Shown piece after piece: positions 1 to 12,451 of a stretch of DNA of 64,000 bases; the stretch's first letter is position 1; each line of letters opens with the position of its first letter. The stretch spans positions 1,364,001-1,428,000 of the forward strand of contig BEDY01000002.1 in assembly GCA_002335605.1 (NCBI GenBank), in the 5' to 3' direction. A model generated the notes under the pieces. That model had not been told where the DNA came from and did no database searches. It worked only from the letters and a program-made list of their open reading frames with translations. The DNA is from Prillingera fragicola. Lineage: Eukaryota > Basidiomycota > Tremellomycetes > Trichosporonales > Trichosporonaceae. The position numbers were made by a program, and so were the translations under genes.

Positions 1-2
1 AT

Positions 3-1071
3 CTTCGAGCTGCTATCGAAGCGGCGCAACTTGAGACGGTCGACGAAGACTTGTTCGCCGAGATGCGTGCCGAAGCATCGCGTATGGACGGGTCTGCCAT
101 TGAGCCTCAAAATGTTGTGCTCCGCATCGGGCGCGACAAGGTCACCTTGCAACTGGTAAGCCACAAGGATTGAGGTTGCTGCTGACCATCAAGTATGACA
201 CGCGAGACACACCCAGTCCCCTGGCGCCGCATTCACCTGTTTGCGATGCCCTGCTAGCTGCAGCTCGCTTGGGGCTCATGCACTCTTACAAACGTCGAAA
301 GCAACGTTTGGTTGAAGCTGGTCCAACGGTCCTTACTGCTGTGACGCCTCATCAGTCCCATTCAGTGCAACACGCAATATTACTACCCCTCATCAATCTG
401 CTTCAGTTCCACAGCGTCTGTCGCACAGTCCGTCCAGCACTTGCCCAGTTCCGCGAGACCTTATCTCGAGCAGGTATAGAGACAGCAATGGTCGAGCGGC
501 ACACCGCTGCTGGCAGTTCTGAGGCTATGCTAAACCTTCTAAACGCCACCGCAAAGATTGACGTCCTAGGAGCAGTATTTACTTTGGAAGTGGAGGGATG
601 GTGAGCAACATCAACGTACATGTCACGCTGACAGCTCAGTCCAGGAATTACGGTCAATGTCACTGCACCGGCCTCTGTCAACGTGGTCACACCTCGGGCC
701 ACCTTTCCCCTCCGAGATGTCGAAGCCCTCCCTCAAATTGTGGCAGATGCGTTGGCGACACAGCTGTCCGCCAGGGCCTACAGATCTCTTCGCATTAACG
801 CCCCTGCAGACGCCGAAACCAATGCCAACACGCGCGTCCTTTTCGACGAACTGGAGGGTGCAGTCGTCGCTGGAGTACTTGGCCCACTCTCGTGCGTAAT
901 CGATTCCTCATTAGAAGCTGATGTTCTAGCATTACGATTCCTCCACCATTTACATGTCTACGCGTCTCCGTAGAGTCTGATGTTGCGGTCGCACCATACG
1001 ATTCCAACCAGTCTGAGAACAGCGCAGACGAATGGCTCCAAATGCTTTTACAGGCCATACAAGAGGTGTAG
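3..1071 (+). CDS. Mediator subunit 17 (Med17/Srb4)-like, 3' part
   Basis: C-terminal part of a protein cut by the window edge. Exons: 3-155, 194-600, 640-891, 930-1071; introns of 38-39 bp with CTGAC/CTGAT branch sites. The first visible stretch (LRAAIEAAQ...LFAEMRAEA...VVLRIG) resembles the Med17 region where a helix with an LF..L..EA pattern precedes a short beta-rich segment; later come helices such as LLAAARLGLMHSYKRRKQRL. The third intron is needed to reach the natural end (WLQMLLQAIQEV). Med17 is a head-module scaffold of Mediator, bridging activators and RNA polymerase II. Identification is by remembered family pattern only. The alternative is an unknown nuclear protein. No start is visible. 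Confidence 0.6.
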
Positions 1072-1457
1072 ATGGATGCATGCACAGTAGTAGAACGATG
1101 TGAACAAGGCACATGGACGCGTTGGAACAGGTCAGCCTCCCTGAGCCAGAATATACGGAAGCAGATTGATACACCGCCAGCGCGTTGCCCGCCAACATGA
1201 CGCTTCTGGACGCGTCCACATCTTCGTGCTGCACTTAGACTCGTAAACGTCGCTTCGCTTTGCCCACCTCCATCTTTGGCGCCACCAGCTCAGCTGCACG
1301 CCTCTGCACAACTTGGTATAGCAAGCTTGCGCCCTTCAGCAACGCAGCATAGGCAGCATAGATTGACTCTTGCTCAGCCGCCAGTTCAACTACCTCAGTG
1401 TCTCTGTCCGGCGCCTGGACAACGGCCCTGGCTCAAACCGGTCCCCGGCCCTCCAGC
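1072..1457. other. intergenic, no gene seen
   Basis: About 390 bp between the Med17-like stop and the SVP26 start, both genes pointing right. It must hold the 3' end of the first and the promoter of the second. Open frames here are short and show no family features. Confidence 0.6.
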
Positions 1458-2681
1458 ATGCTCCTGCACATCCTGTCCTATTTGGGAGGCCTAACTGCCT
1501 TTCTGTTTGTGACTCTGTCGCTTGGTACGTGCCGCACAGCATTCCCTGTAACATTCCCTCCTGACCCTTATAGCCAGCGGATTGCTATGGATCGCCGAGC
1601 TCATCGAGGAGCATTCGCGCTTCGCGAAAACAGTCGGCATTCGAGCTATTTACGTGAGCAAGGAGAGGGAGGTGGTGTTCTAACACGCCAGGCTATTATT
1701 GTGCTCCATGCTCTCCTGTACATTTCTGATGCCCTCCCATTTCGTCTGATCGCTTTCTCTATCCTTTGCCACCTGGTTTACCTGCAACACTTTACAACTT
1801 CGTCTTGGCCATTCATCTCCCTCACTTCGCCGGTGTTCCTGCTCTCTTGTGTGCTGGTCGTGGCCGACCACTTTTTATGGTTCTTCCACTTTGCAGATAT
1901 TGCGCAAGAGGCAAAGAAACACCGCGCAGCCCGATACCGCTACTCCCCTAACGCGGCTCTGTTGAGAGAGGCACCCACGTTTATGGATGTCGCTGCATTC
2001 TTTGCAATATGTGTATGGTTCATTCCACTGTTCCTATTCTTGAGTCTCAGTGCCAACGACAACGTCATTCCCTCGTTCGGTAAGTGTACATCTGTAGCGA
2101 GCGCTCACGGTCACGCAGACACTTCGGCGCCGCCCTCTCCAGGGGGACACACTGTAGACCTAGGCTCGGCAGGCCATTTTGGAGGCCAGCACAAGTCATC
2201 TGCAGCGTCAAACTCACTAGTCAAGTCTGTCCTCGCCCCAATTGTGAGCCTGATTCCTCGCCTTGGTCGCCGTGGGCGCGAGGCAGACGGCTTGATTGCC
2301 CCAAGAACACCAGTGAGGGGGAGTCCGTTGCCAATGTCTGGCCAGCAAGGATACTTTCCTTGGGGTGCTGAGGATGGAAGCCAGAGTTCAACACCACCCC
2401 TTATGTACGCCCAACAGACTCTTGCGGCTGAAGTTTCAAGTCGAGGACCAATTTCAGGTCGCCTTACTCCTCCGCCAAATCGTCGAATACCATCAGAACC
2501 CCCAAAGTCGAGGTCGCGTCGTGTTTCTCAGAGTAGCACCAACTCGGAGGATGTCTCCAGCCCCATCCATGCCGCCATTCCATCTCACCCCACTGCCCCA
2601 CCAGCCTTGGCGGCCATTGGAAGGCAAGCATCACGTAACCGGACGTTACCGATGGATACCTCTAGGAGCAAGGCCGATTAG
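1458..2681 (+). CDS. SVP26: SVP26/TEX261 family ER-Golgi membrane protein
   Basis: Exons 1458-1524, 1574-1653, 1692-2079, 2119-2681 give 365 residues. The family acts as a COPII adaptor retaining or sorting glycosyltransferases between ER and Golgi. Four or five hydrophobic segments lie in the first ~175 residues, and the family hallmark HFLWFFHFADIA is intact (third exon), with upstream LASGLLWIAELIEEHSR and ISLTSPVFLLSCVLV. Start: the ATG directly before MLLHILSYLGG; the longer upstream frame has no family match. Odd point: after the last membrane segment there is a Ser/Pro/Arg-rich cytosolic tail of about 190 residues, so the protein is far longer than the ~200-230 residue yeast and animal members. 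The family call is secure; the role of the tail is unknown. Confidence 0.9.
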   Translation: MLLHILSYLGGLTAFLFVTLSLGTCRTAFPVTFPPDPYSQRIAMDRRAHRGAFALRENSRHSSYLREQGEGGGVLTRQAIIVLHALLYISDALPFRLIAFSILCHLVYLQHFTTSSWPFISLTSPVFLLSCVLVVADHFLWFFHFADIAQEAKKHRAARYRYSPNAALLREAPTFMDVAAFFAICVWFIPLFLFLSLSANDNVIPSFGKCTSVASAHGHADTSAPPSPGGHTVDLGSAGHFGGQHKSSAASNSLVKSVLAPIVSLIPRLGRRGREADGLIAPRTPVRGSPLPMSGQQGYFPWGAEDGSQSSTPPLMYAQQTLAAEVSSRGPISGRLTPPPNRRIPSEPPKSRSRRVSQSSTNSEDVSSPIHAAIPSHPTAPPALAAIGRQASRNRTLPMDTSRSKAD

Positions 2682-4505
2682 TAGATGTAGACTTCGGATG
2701 TAGCTTGGGCGCATGCCTGTGGGGAGTTGCGGTACTATCAGCATCACTGGCGATACACATACATGCATGAGTTTGCTGACAAACTTATCGCAATGGGTGA
2801 GGTATCGGTTGGCCTCAGCCCTGACTCGCCGACCGATGCCCTTTGCCCGGCGTTATTGAGTTGCTAGACATTTGTGTGGGAGTGATGCATGCAGCTTAAG
2901 GGCGGCCACACGACTTCCTTTGCCATGTTCAGGTAGCGGGTCGGCATCGTGCCCGGAGGAGACTGGGGCGCTGGCATTGCCTCGGGCGGTTTCAAGGACC
3001 GGAGATCGCGGCCAATGCTAAGCCACAATACCAGGCCAAAGCAAAGCAAGTGAGATTGGTTGGAACATTATTGAGAGTTTTGGCTGTTCCAACGGCTTTC
3101 GTGCATGCCCTTTTGTCCTTCGTTAACAGCGCGATCAGAGACCTTTTCAGTCTCCCGGTTGATCGAAGCTCATTTCTAGATTCCAGCTTCATCTGTTTTA
3201 GGCTAAGCTAACTCTTATATCAAAAACTATACTCAATAATGTCATAGCAAGTGTTTCTGATAATCCAGACGTCCCATGCGCAGAAGCCACAATGATTTAA
3301 GGCAATGGCTGCCACCAAGGACATCACGAACACGACAAGCGAGCCTAGTTCTTTACATCACCCTCCGCAGAACATGGGCAGTCTAAGGACACAAAATAAA
3401 GCCGTTGTGGCGCAACGGCCTCCTTGATCTTAACTGATAGCCTATAGCTCTGAAAAATGTCGTCACTCCCAACGTTGGCGATCGTGATCTTGTGTCGTCA
3501 ATAATTCACCGCACCTCGTTTGCACTTCAATCGAATGATTGATCGGGTGTGATCGACTTTGTTACTCAAGCTCTTTAACTACTTTTCAAAGCCACAAAGC
3601 TTATATAAGCTCAACCCTATGTACCCCAGCACCATCTGAATTATTTATATTTTTATAACAAGACTGGTGGGTTGCATCATTTCGGGCCCCTTTGTTGCGT
3701 ATGGGGCGCCAGAACTCAACCTCATGCATCACTGCAAAAGATACCTTCTGCTGATCTGAATGCAGTACGGCACGAAATGATGCAGCTACTGCGTCGACCA
3801 TGATACCAAGTCCAGACGAGGAAGCATGATCGCCGTCTCAATGCAGCTACTGAGTATAGGTGATCGTCAGCCATTGGCATCTCATGGCACATTTGCAACC
3901 TCGTACAGCCATTGTCTACGCGCTTCTCCTATCGTTTTGCAAAAGGAGTGATAGTGTACCGGATCCGTAGGGAACTGAACCAAACACCGTTCCTTTGAGT
4001 TCGACGGGAAACCACAGTACAGCGGTGTGTTCGATTAATCAATGGCGAGCTAAGGATCGAACCGTGAGCGCGTAATCGCTCGATCGCCTAGATGCAATCG
4101 ACGCGTGATGACGCGACCATCGAAGGTTTTTCGGGGCCCTGATACCAGAATCTAGAGCAAAGCCTTCCTTCCACATGTAAGCCTATTATTACTAGAAAAA
4201 ATTAGCGTCACACTGAAGTTACCCTCGGAACGGTAGTTCACAGAATCAACTGAATTCTGAATATACCATTCGGCTAGTACCATTTATGACCATGAATGAA
4301 GGTATGGTCACTGCTCCCCAAAAAAGAGACATACGCGAGTACTCACGTTGAAATGTGACACGAGCAGTACCACCAAACTGGTCCAGCGCCCACAAGGGAG
4401 GCACAGCTTAGCTGCCAGGCTGCGACGAACATCTGGAGCCGCCAGGACATTCACTGCACGCAGCGTCTAGTCGGCAGAAAAGCCATCTACTCAATCAGCC
4501 TAGCC
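2682..4505. other. gene-poor stretch, no convincing gene
   Basis: About 1.8 kb with no frame showing conserved motifs. From about 3200 to 4350 it is visibly richer in A+T than the flanking genes, with many stops in all frames. A B-box-like GGATCGAACC at about 4053 is not part of a foldable tRNA. It may be old, decayed sequence or a long regulatory spacer; nothing decides between these. Confidence 0.5.
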
Positions 4506-5440
4506 ATGCGAGACATCCAAAGACGTCTGATGCTACAATACAAGCACGACCTAGAGTTCAGTCAGTTCTCAGTTGCCTGAGTTCTTCCCTCACGTAACAA
4601 TAAAGTACGCAGCTTGCTCAAGCGGCGCCGCCAGGGGTGAGGACGCTTTTCAGGTGAAGGCAGAACTGTGTTTCGAGTTGTTGCAAACTGATCTGTCAGA
4701 GCCCTTCGACGGAGTTTTTGGCAAGCGCTGGTACAATCATTCACTAGGCTATGCTGTCTGCCAGCAAGACAACTGGGATGCATTTACCGTTGTCACGAAG
4801 ATCCATGGGGTTTCACTATACCTGACCCTCACGGCATCCCAACTTCCGTGTGCACGATCTCTAACAGTCAGTAGGAGCCTGGCGCATCTCCTGGAGCGCA
4901 GCCAGGATGCTTTAACGAATGGCAATGCTGCCGTGGTTAACCCACCAATGAGGCCGAGGTGCAGCGTGTTCTGCTCAGTATGCGTCGTCACACCCCTTGC
5001 GTCGACACTACGTGCACTTACAAGTCTCATGAACAAGTGTGGAAAGTTTGGATGCCACGACAACGGGCGCATCTGCTAGTCTCACTTTTTCAACAAGGGG
5101 ATAAACAGCTCCAGCTTTATAAAACAGTATGGTCGGCCGACGCTGAGTAATACAAAGCTCGCCCCGTCATAAACTGGATCCAGTCCGTATTCTACGATGG
5201 CCCTCCAGCGTCCCACGACGAAGCTCGAGAGGTCATTTTCCGCCCCGCTCTGGTCCTTGCCGCCTTCTCTACCCCTGCTTCATCTCAGTCGGTCTGGCCC
5301 GAAGCGCTTTGCCGCCTGCGTCTGATCAAATCCGAGTCTGGAACTAAAAGTAGGCAAGATGGCCGGTTAGTAACTGTCGCGCTCACGCAGGCCAAGGATG
5401 CAGCGCTTGCTCTGCCTGAACGCCTTGGGTCTTGGGAACG
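4506..5440 (+). pseudogene. unidentified coding-like segment with a broken frame
   Basis: Several consecutive segments have coding-like amino-acid composition but do not join in one frame. A frame open from 4555 runs to 5079 (motifs WYNHSLGYAVCQQDNWDAF, KIHGVSLYLTL) without an early ATG. A different frame is open from about 4957 to 5150 (motif SHEQVWKVWMPRQRAHLL) and ends at TAA 5148-5150. The same frame resumes at 5151 with YKARPVINWIQSVFYDGPP and continues into FRPALVLAAF, with a plausible 41-bp intron at 5348-5388. No standard intron removes the TAA. I do not recognise the family. It looks like a decayed gene, or a multi-intron gene I cannot assemble. A short upstream ATG frame starts at 4506. 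Confidence 0.4.
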
Positions 5441-7067
5441 GTCTCGGCCGGTGTGCGGTTGCGCACGGGTGACGGAAGGGATCCGGTGCAACAGCCGGCC
5501 AAAAGAGAGTAACAAGATGTCAAGGAAGTCGGTGGCAGGCAGCGGGGGCGACAACGGGGGCGACAGCGAGGGATGGGGATGAATGGCATGGGACGGGCAG
5601 AGTGAGTGGAAAGGGGTGTCTTGAGCCAGTGACGAGACGCTATGGAAAACTGCCAGGGGTGAGGGTAAGAGAGAGAGAAGAACAACAAATGAGAAAGGTG
5701 TTCGAGCGGCGACGTGACAGTCTGTTTCTACAGGCTCAGGAACAGCAACAGGCTCAGCAATGATGGCAAGGTGCAACACACACCCATGCCAGGGACAACG
5801 GTGTATCTCATGAACTGCCCATCGTCATCACCATTATTCTCACACTCGCCTTATGCCAGTAAGTATCTTTGGCAACGTGGCGGCTCACCATAGCCTTGGC
5901 CGGACACGGGCAGCGAAGTCCGTGATGCTTTGCGCCGCCGTGAGCCCCTGGAGGCTCTCCTGCTTTCTCTCTGGAGTTTCCGTCATTGAAGCTCGCTACA
6001 TAGCTGTCTATGACATTGCTTCACCTACCATTTCCCAACTTCGCAGCACAGGCACATCGCTCCCAAGGGGCCGATCATTGGACACACCTGGGAAGGTGTG
6101 CGTTCCTCTCTTCAATTGCCCTCCCCAATCTGCGAGATTCCCACCGTTTCTTTGATCCCTCGGTCGTAAACGGGCACTGCCCAAGTGCCAGGTCTGGCGT
6201 GATACAGAAATGTCCCATCGACCAATAGCTCACATCAACGGCCCTCAACTTCAACCCCCCAGTCTACCGGGGAAGTACTGCTTGTAAAGTTCGATAACAT
6301 TTGTGGCGGTGCTGTTCAGCCCTGTTTTCAATGTCTACCATTTTACCACGAGATGGGGCCATACTCGCTACCCCGTTAATGCTGGACCCCTGGCTTCCTC
6401 TCTGATGCAGCTCTTTCCGGCAGACGGTCAGAGGCGGATGCCAACGACAGATCCTTCATGTACAGTCTATCCGGCGTGATACGTCTACAAAATAAAACAA
6501 AAAAAACAATATGGATGTTTCAAGCTAGCACTCGCCCAGACAACGTTGAGCTTTCGTAACAGAATACGGAGTTGCCTAGGCCCCCTGCCTTGAAAGAATG
6601 TGAGGTCAATCAACCTCGTTGACAAAACAGGTCCCTAATAGCCACCTTGTTCACCACTCTGCCCCCTTCCCACCTCTTTTAAAAGAGCTTCGTACGAGCC
6701 CTAAGAGCCCAAGGGTGCTCTCACAGTCTCTAGTGCTGCATGCAGTCCAGGCAAGCTCACTACCTCCAGCATTCTAAAGTTTCTGACCGTCGCGCCTTGT
6801 TATACAAACCGTATGGAGACCTCTGCCCGGTCCATGCATGCAGCACCCTCTGAACTACCCTACGCGCACCACCTCCACCTTGACAGCAAGTGGTGGACCA
6901 CCTCCACCTCCACCCGCCTGCTGTGCCACACTGCCAAAATACAAATTTACCGAAAATTTCCGACCACATCACTGGTTAACGAAAGTGAAACACGTCCAAC
7001 TTTCGGCTCCTATATTCACTCACTTTACACCCTTTTACACCCAAAACAGTGGAAGAAGGCTTTTACA
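5441..7067. other. gene-poor stretch with possible spliced coding remnant
   Basis: No complete gene. Between about 5790 and 6168 the plus strand has a good donor at 5852 (GTAAGT) with an acceptor at 5890, followed by PWPDTGSEVRDALRRRE; another frame nearby reads HIAPKGPIIGHTWEGV and stops at 6168-6170. These could be remnants of the preceding broken gene. From 6170 to 7067 there is an A-rich patch (6485-6512) and then the RPS12 upstream region; nothing else is recognisable. Confidence 0.4.
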
Positions 7068-7618
7068 ATGTCTGACGCTGGTTCTGTTGCTTCCAACGTG
7101 GCCGATGAGGTCGAGCAGGTCGAGGTTGCCGACAAGTCGGGCCCCATGTCCGTCGAGGACGCCCTTCAGGACGTCATCAAGACGGCCCTCGTCGTGAGTG
7201 ATCAATCTCTCAAGCGTGGTGTTTGCGCGCGTGAGATGCGCACAACGACGCTCTCTCACGCGCGCTCATATCTGCGCGCGAAGCACATGCTTACGCACCA
7301 TAGCACGACGGTCTCGCCCGTGGTCTCCGCGAGTCGGCCAAGGCCCTTGACAAGCGCGAGGCTCACCTCTGCGTTCTCGTCGAGACCGTTACCGAGGCCG
7401 AGTACTCGAAGCTCATCGAGGCTCTCTGCGCTGAGCACAACATTCAGCTCATCAAGGTCTCGGACGCCAAGGTCCTCGGCCAGTGGGCCGGTCTCTCGAA
7501 GATCGACCGCGACGGCAAGCCCCGCAAGGTTGTTGGCTGCTCGTGTGTCGTTGTCACCAACTACGGTGTCGAGACTGCCGGCCTCCAGGTCCTCCTTGAC
7601 TACTTCAAGACCCGCTAA
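7068..7618 (+). CDS. RPS12: 40S ribosomal protein S12 (eS12)
   Basis: Exons 7068-7193 and 7304-7618 encode 146 residues, close to the usual ~143. eS12 is a small-subunit protein of the L7Ae/L30e fold near the beak. Visible features: acidic N-terminus, [16 protein letters not shown], then [21 protein letters not shown]-free L7Ae-type core [20 protein letters not shown], and the end VLLDYFKTR. The single intron is 110 bp, about three times the length usual in this window, and contains a perfect 12-bp inverted repeat (own entry). The start is the only ATG in frame with the acidic N-terminus and lies after a long pyrimidine and A-rich leader. Very secure. Confidence 0.97.
7225..7265 (+). repeat. 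perfect 12-bp inverted repeat in RPS12 intron
   Basis: GCGCGCGTGAGA (7225-7236) is followed after a 17-nt loop by its exact reverse complement TCTCACGCGCGC (7254-7265), all inside the RPS12 intron. The GC-rich stem would fold strongly in the pre-mRNA between donor and branch region. Confidence 0.85.
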
Positions 7619-7943
7619 GCACGTACGTATCGCTCTAGGATTCCTACCCCCTCCTTCTCCTGATGAATATGGGACTCCCTCTTCGCATTGCAATGTGTCG
7701 ACAACCCCTTTGGAATCGAACCTACCTCGTAAGAGGCACTTTCCGTCGTCTGACTCCTTTTCATCACGCCCTTGTCTTTTGAATGCCCAGAGAGCTGACA
7801 GACAGTCGTTATAGTGGACTTGGTGATGAATGGAGTCGTTGGTTGCACCTTAAAATGTGGCATTGAGCGGGAGCAATTTATTGACATTTGACTCCACACC
7901 TTGATTTTGACTCGATTGCAGTGTTGCAATCGCACAATTCTCC

Positions 7944-8486
7944 ATGACTATCGCAAACACAATCAACGTTGGCCTCCGACGCGCATCGGTTGACGACGCG
8001 GCGGCCATTGCAGACATTGGATGGCGTGTGTTCGAAGAGACGTTTAGTCACAGCTGCTCGGCTCAAGACATGCAGACCTGCCTGGACGAGAATTTCGCCC
8101 TCTCCGTGGTCAGGCGCGACTTGACCGACCCCGACAGATCGTTTCTTGTTGCCACTGTCGACGGCACTGTCGCCGCATTTTCATCACTGCGGACAAACAC
8201 AACCGAAGAGTGTCTCGAGCACATTCCGCAAGACGAGCGTGTCGAGCTCCAGCGCCTGTATTGCGACACTGCGTTCCACGGCAGGGGTATCGCCCAGTCG
8301 CTAATGGCCGAAACGCTAGAGACTGCTAGGGCCATGGGGTTCAAGCATGCCTGGCTCGGCGTGTGGGAGTTTAATGAGCGTGCCAGCAACTTCTATAAAA
8401 AGTATGGCTTTAAGACAGTCGGCAGTCATTCGTTCATGGTCGGCAGCGACGACCAGACTGATCACATCATGGCCCGCGCATTGTAA
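7944..8486 (+). CDS. GNAT-family N-acetyltransferase
   Basis: Single-exon frame of 180 residues from ATG 7944. It has the complete GNAT layout: N-terminal strand and helices (LRRASVDDAAAIADIGWRVF), the acidic strand LQRLYCDTAFHGRGIAQSLM that carries the Q/RxxGxG/A acetyl-CoA pyrophosphate loop (HGRGIAQSL), and the C-terminal N..A..FY.K.GF motif (ASNFYKKYGFKTVGSH). The family moves an acetyl group from acetyl-CoA to an amine; the overall pattern is nearest to PaiA/RimI-like small-molecule or polyamine acetyltransferases, but the substrate cannot be read from sequence. It is one of the few intronless genes here. It converges on the aminotransferase gene, with only 26 bp between the stops. Confidence 0.88.
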   Translation: MTIANTINVGLRRASVDDAAAIADIGWRVFEETFSHSCSAQDMQTCLDENFALSVVRRDLTDPDRSFLVATVDGTVAAFSSLRTNTTEECLEHIPQDERVELQRLYCDTAFHGRGIAQSLMAETLETARAMGFKHAWLGVWEFNERASNFYKKYGFKTVGSHSFMVGSDDQTDHIMARAL

Positions 8487-8512
8487 GCAGAAAGTTGCAA
8501 AAACATATACAA

Positions 8513-10309
8513 CTACAACCCCATAAACTTTGTCAACACCTTTGCAAACGTCTCCATCGCCGTGCGCGTCTGCTCGTATGTAATGATCGAGTAGGACAAG
8601 CGAAAGTAGCCTACACCATCCTCGCCCCCAATGTTGTGAGGGCCGTGAGAGTCAAAGCCAAACGATGGCGCAAATAGAACCAAATGCTGGGCGAGCTTTT
8701 TCCAAAGTTTGGCCATGAGAATGGCCGTGGCGTCGGAACCAAGAGCGTCATAGTCGGGGTGCTGCTTGATGTGCACGGCGAGAAAGATGAACATGCCTGC
8801 GGTCGGGGGAATAAACGACACCAGTGGGGGGCCGTGGGGCGACGCTATGCCGCGCTTTTCGTCCCAGCGGGTCGCTGCACTGGCAGATGCAGGGCGAGCA
8901 TAGGCAGTGGCATGGCGACCCAGACTCGGAATGTCATGCACCATGGCGTTGAGGTGGTCGTCGTCGTCATACTCAATGTGGAACACGTCGCCCAGAATGT
9001 CACACACCCAGTTGCGGCGCATGCGGTACATTGCCTTGAGTCCACGGAGCCATCGCAAGTAGCCTTCCCAGCCCCAAGTGTCGAGCATGGACAATGTCAT
9101 TGCAGTGGAAAAGCCACCTGGTGCCTGGGTGCTTGATTCGACACTACGCGTGAGACGTTCAATGAACACGGGCGACGACGTAATCCACCCAAGGCGCGAG
9201 CCCGGACACGACGTCTTGGAAAATGTCTGCCGTCAGCTTTGGCCTTGTTAATTCATCACTCACGTCTAGACGAATAACACGGCCGTCCGTGTCAAAGCGC
9301 AGATAGGTTGGCGGGAGCGCATTGATGAACGCTTCATTGCCCTCTTTACCCTCTTTCGTCTCCGCCTCCAGCTGACGTTGCTCCAGCGGAGACGCTGCCT
9401 TACCCGTGGGGATATATTTACCAGCATAGAGACAATAGTAGGGCTCGTCCTCGACAATGACAACGTCATATTTTGAGGCAACAGCGTAGACAGCTTTCTT
9501 GCGGTCGGCCATCATGGTGGCGCCAGTGGGGTTCTGTCCCGTCGGCACAGTGTAAAACACGCGCGGCCTACGCCCCTTGGATTGATCCCAGTTGGCAAGC
9601 ACAGACTCCATGTACTCGGGAATGACTCCCTGTGCGTCCATCTTGAGCGCGACACGCCCTACTTCAAACGGCAGATAAGCGAGTGCCGCGCCAGGATACG
9701 TCCACTCTTCGATCAGAATGCTGTCGCCAAACTCGAGCAACATGTTAAACGTCTTGCCAAAGCCATCGGTTGCGCCAACATCGAGCAGCACGTCCCAGTC
9801 GGCGTACCCGGGGCGGTAAATCTCCTCGACGTAGCGGCGCAGGAACTGGGGGAGTGCTGGCGGACCTGTCGCCATCTGGTATTGCAGAAAGGTCGACAGT
9901 TGCGTAGCCATTGGGTCCTTGGGGTCCTCGGCATATTTGGGAATTGTAAAAGAGACATTGTTTGACCCAAAGAGCCAGGACAGGATGGACGACTTTTGCT
10001 TGGCCGGGATCCTGGGCGGATCCAGAGGCAGGTGATTATAGGGCAAGATTGACGCCGACAGCGACTCGAATGGAAAGTAAGCCGGGGACGGAATGCCTGA
10101 GGTCAGCATTGGCTCCTACGACCACTTCACCCACCTCCAGCCATAGAGATCATGCCCTCGACCCGGGCGTACTTATACATTTCCTTTAGACTACTAGCTT
10201 CGCGGTTGCGGGTGACGCGGTTGATGTGGTGCCACATGTCCTTGGCCTCGGGTAAGGTGGTGTTGCGGCCACGATCATTGAGGGCGGCATCTGGTGGGCA
10301 AGTATCCAT
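8513..10309 (-). CDS. ARO8: aromatic amino acid aminotransferase (ARO8-like)
   Basis: Minus-strand exons 10309-10135, 10096-9264, 9226-8513; 573 residues. PLP-dependent fold-type I enzyme (class I/II, Aro8/KAT-AADAT group) that transaminates Phe, Tyr and Trp and often 2-aminoadipate or kynurenine. Seen: MAGGIPSPAYFPFESL near the N-terminus, GPPALPQFLRRY, the conserved VFYTVPTGQNPTG, VIVEDEPYY (PLP-contacting Asp and Tyr) and the lysine motif TFSKTSCPGSRLGW formed across the second intron, then the Arg-containing C-terminal region. Introns are 38 and 37 bp. The start ATG at 10309 precedes a short leader and the conserved helix with TRNREASSLKEMYKY. It could be named a general aromatic or aminoadipate aminotransferase; the exact substrate is inferred. 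Confidence 0.9.
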
Positions 10310-10902
10310 GGTGACTGAAAGCTACAATGAGGGTGACAGATGAGAGAGTGTGCGATTTGAAGAGCAATCGGGGGCAGCGTGGAGCCACGGTCTCGACCGT
10401 CTCAAAGCCTTATCAAGCAAAGGATCCCGGCCATGGCCGAAGGGAGAGACCGAGACGCCGAGGCCCCGGGACCTTTTTTTCCACACATGGAGTGCGGAGA
10501 CCCCGTGAACAATTGGCATGAATGAAGTTGTAGCCCTTGGGCACGGTTTTCTCACCTCTTCCTGTCCGAGGCTTGACACCCAAAGGGCAATTGTAAAGCG
10601 CAACGGCCCCAGGGGCCTCGTCTTGACTTGCTTCTGGTAGGGCTGGTTACAGTCCTCGACAATGCAACGCAGGGGGTCGCCGAGACCTGTGCGACTGGAT
10701 CTCAGCGAGGCCGCTACGCTCCAAGAGCAGCGTGTTGTATTGCTCATCCCCACAGGTTGATCATCATCAGACACTCTTCAATAACCATCAGCATCCTCGC
10801 CACCGGGCATCTACGAAGCTTGTTCATCCCCATTGCCATCTCTCGTATAAAGAACTACTTGGCGCCATCACCATAGCGCGCTTCCCTGCCCCACCTCGCG
10901 AG
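10310..10902. other. divergent promoter region
   Basis: 593 bp between the starts of the aminotransferase (leftward) and the MAP kinase (rightward). It contains short pyrimidine tracts and many CA/TC runs just before the kinase start, but no site I can assign with confidence. Confidence 0.5.

Positions 10903-12451
<1,549 letters not shown>

Noticed and set aside
4040..4120. tRNA-like B box (GGTTCGATCC on the minus strand)
   Set aside because: The arms next to it do not pair, and no D-arm or anticodon stem can be drawn.
5285..5779. 164-codon minus-strand frame rich in Ser/Pro/Arg
   Set aside because: Typical composition of a GC-rich antisense shadow; the plus strand has the more protein-like signal.
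6813..7814. 333-codon plus-strand frame over RPS12
   Set aside because: Reads through the RPS12 intron in a wrong frame after it; the spliced RPS12 model is far better supported.
10577..10585. pheromone-response-like CCAAAGGGC upstream of the MAP kinase
   Set aside because: A single imperfect match to the ACAAAGGGA motif is expected by chance in this length.
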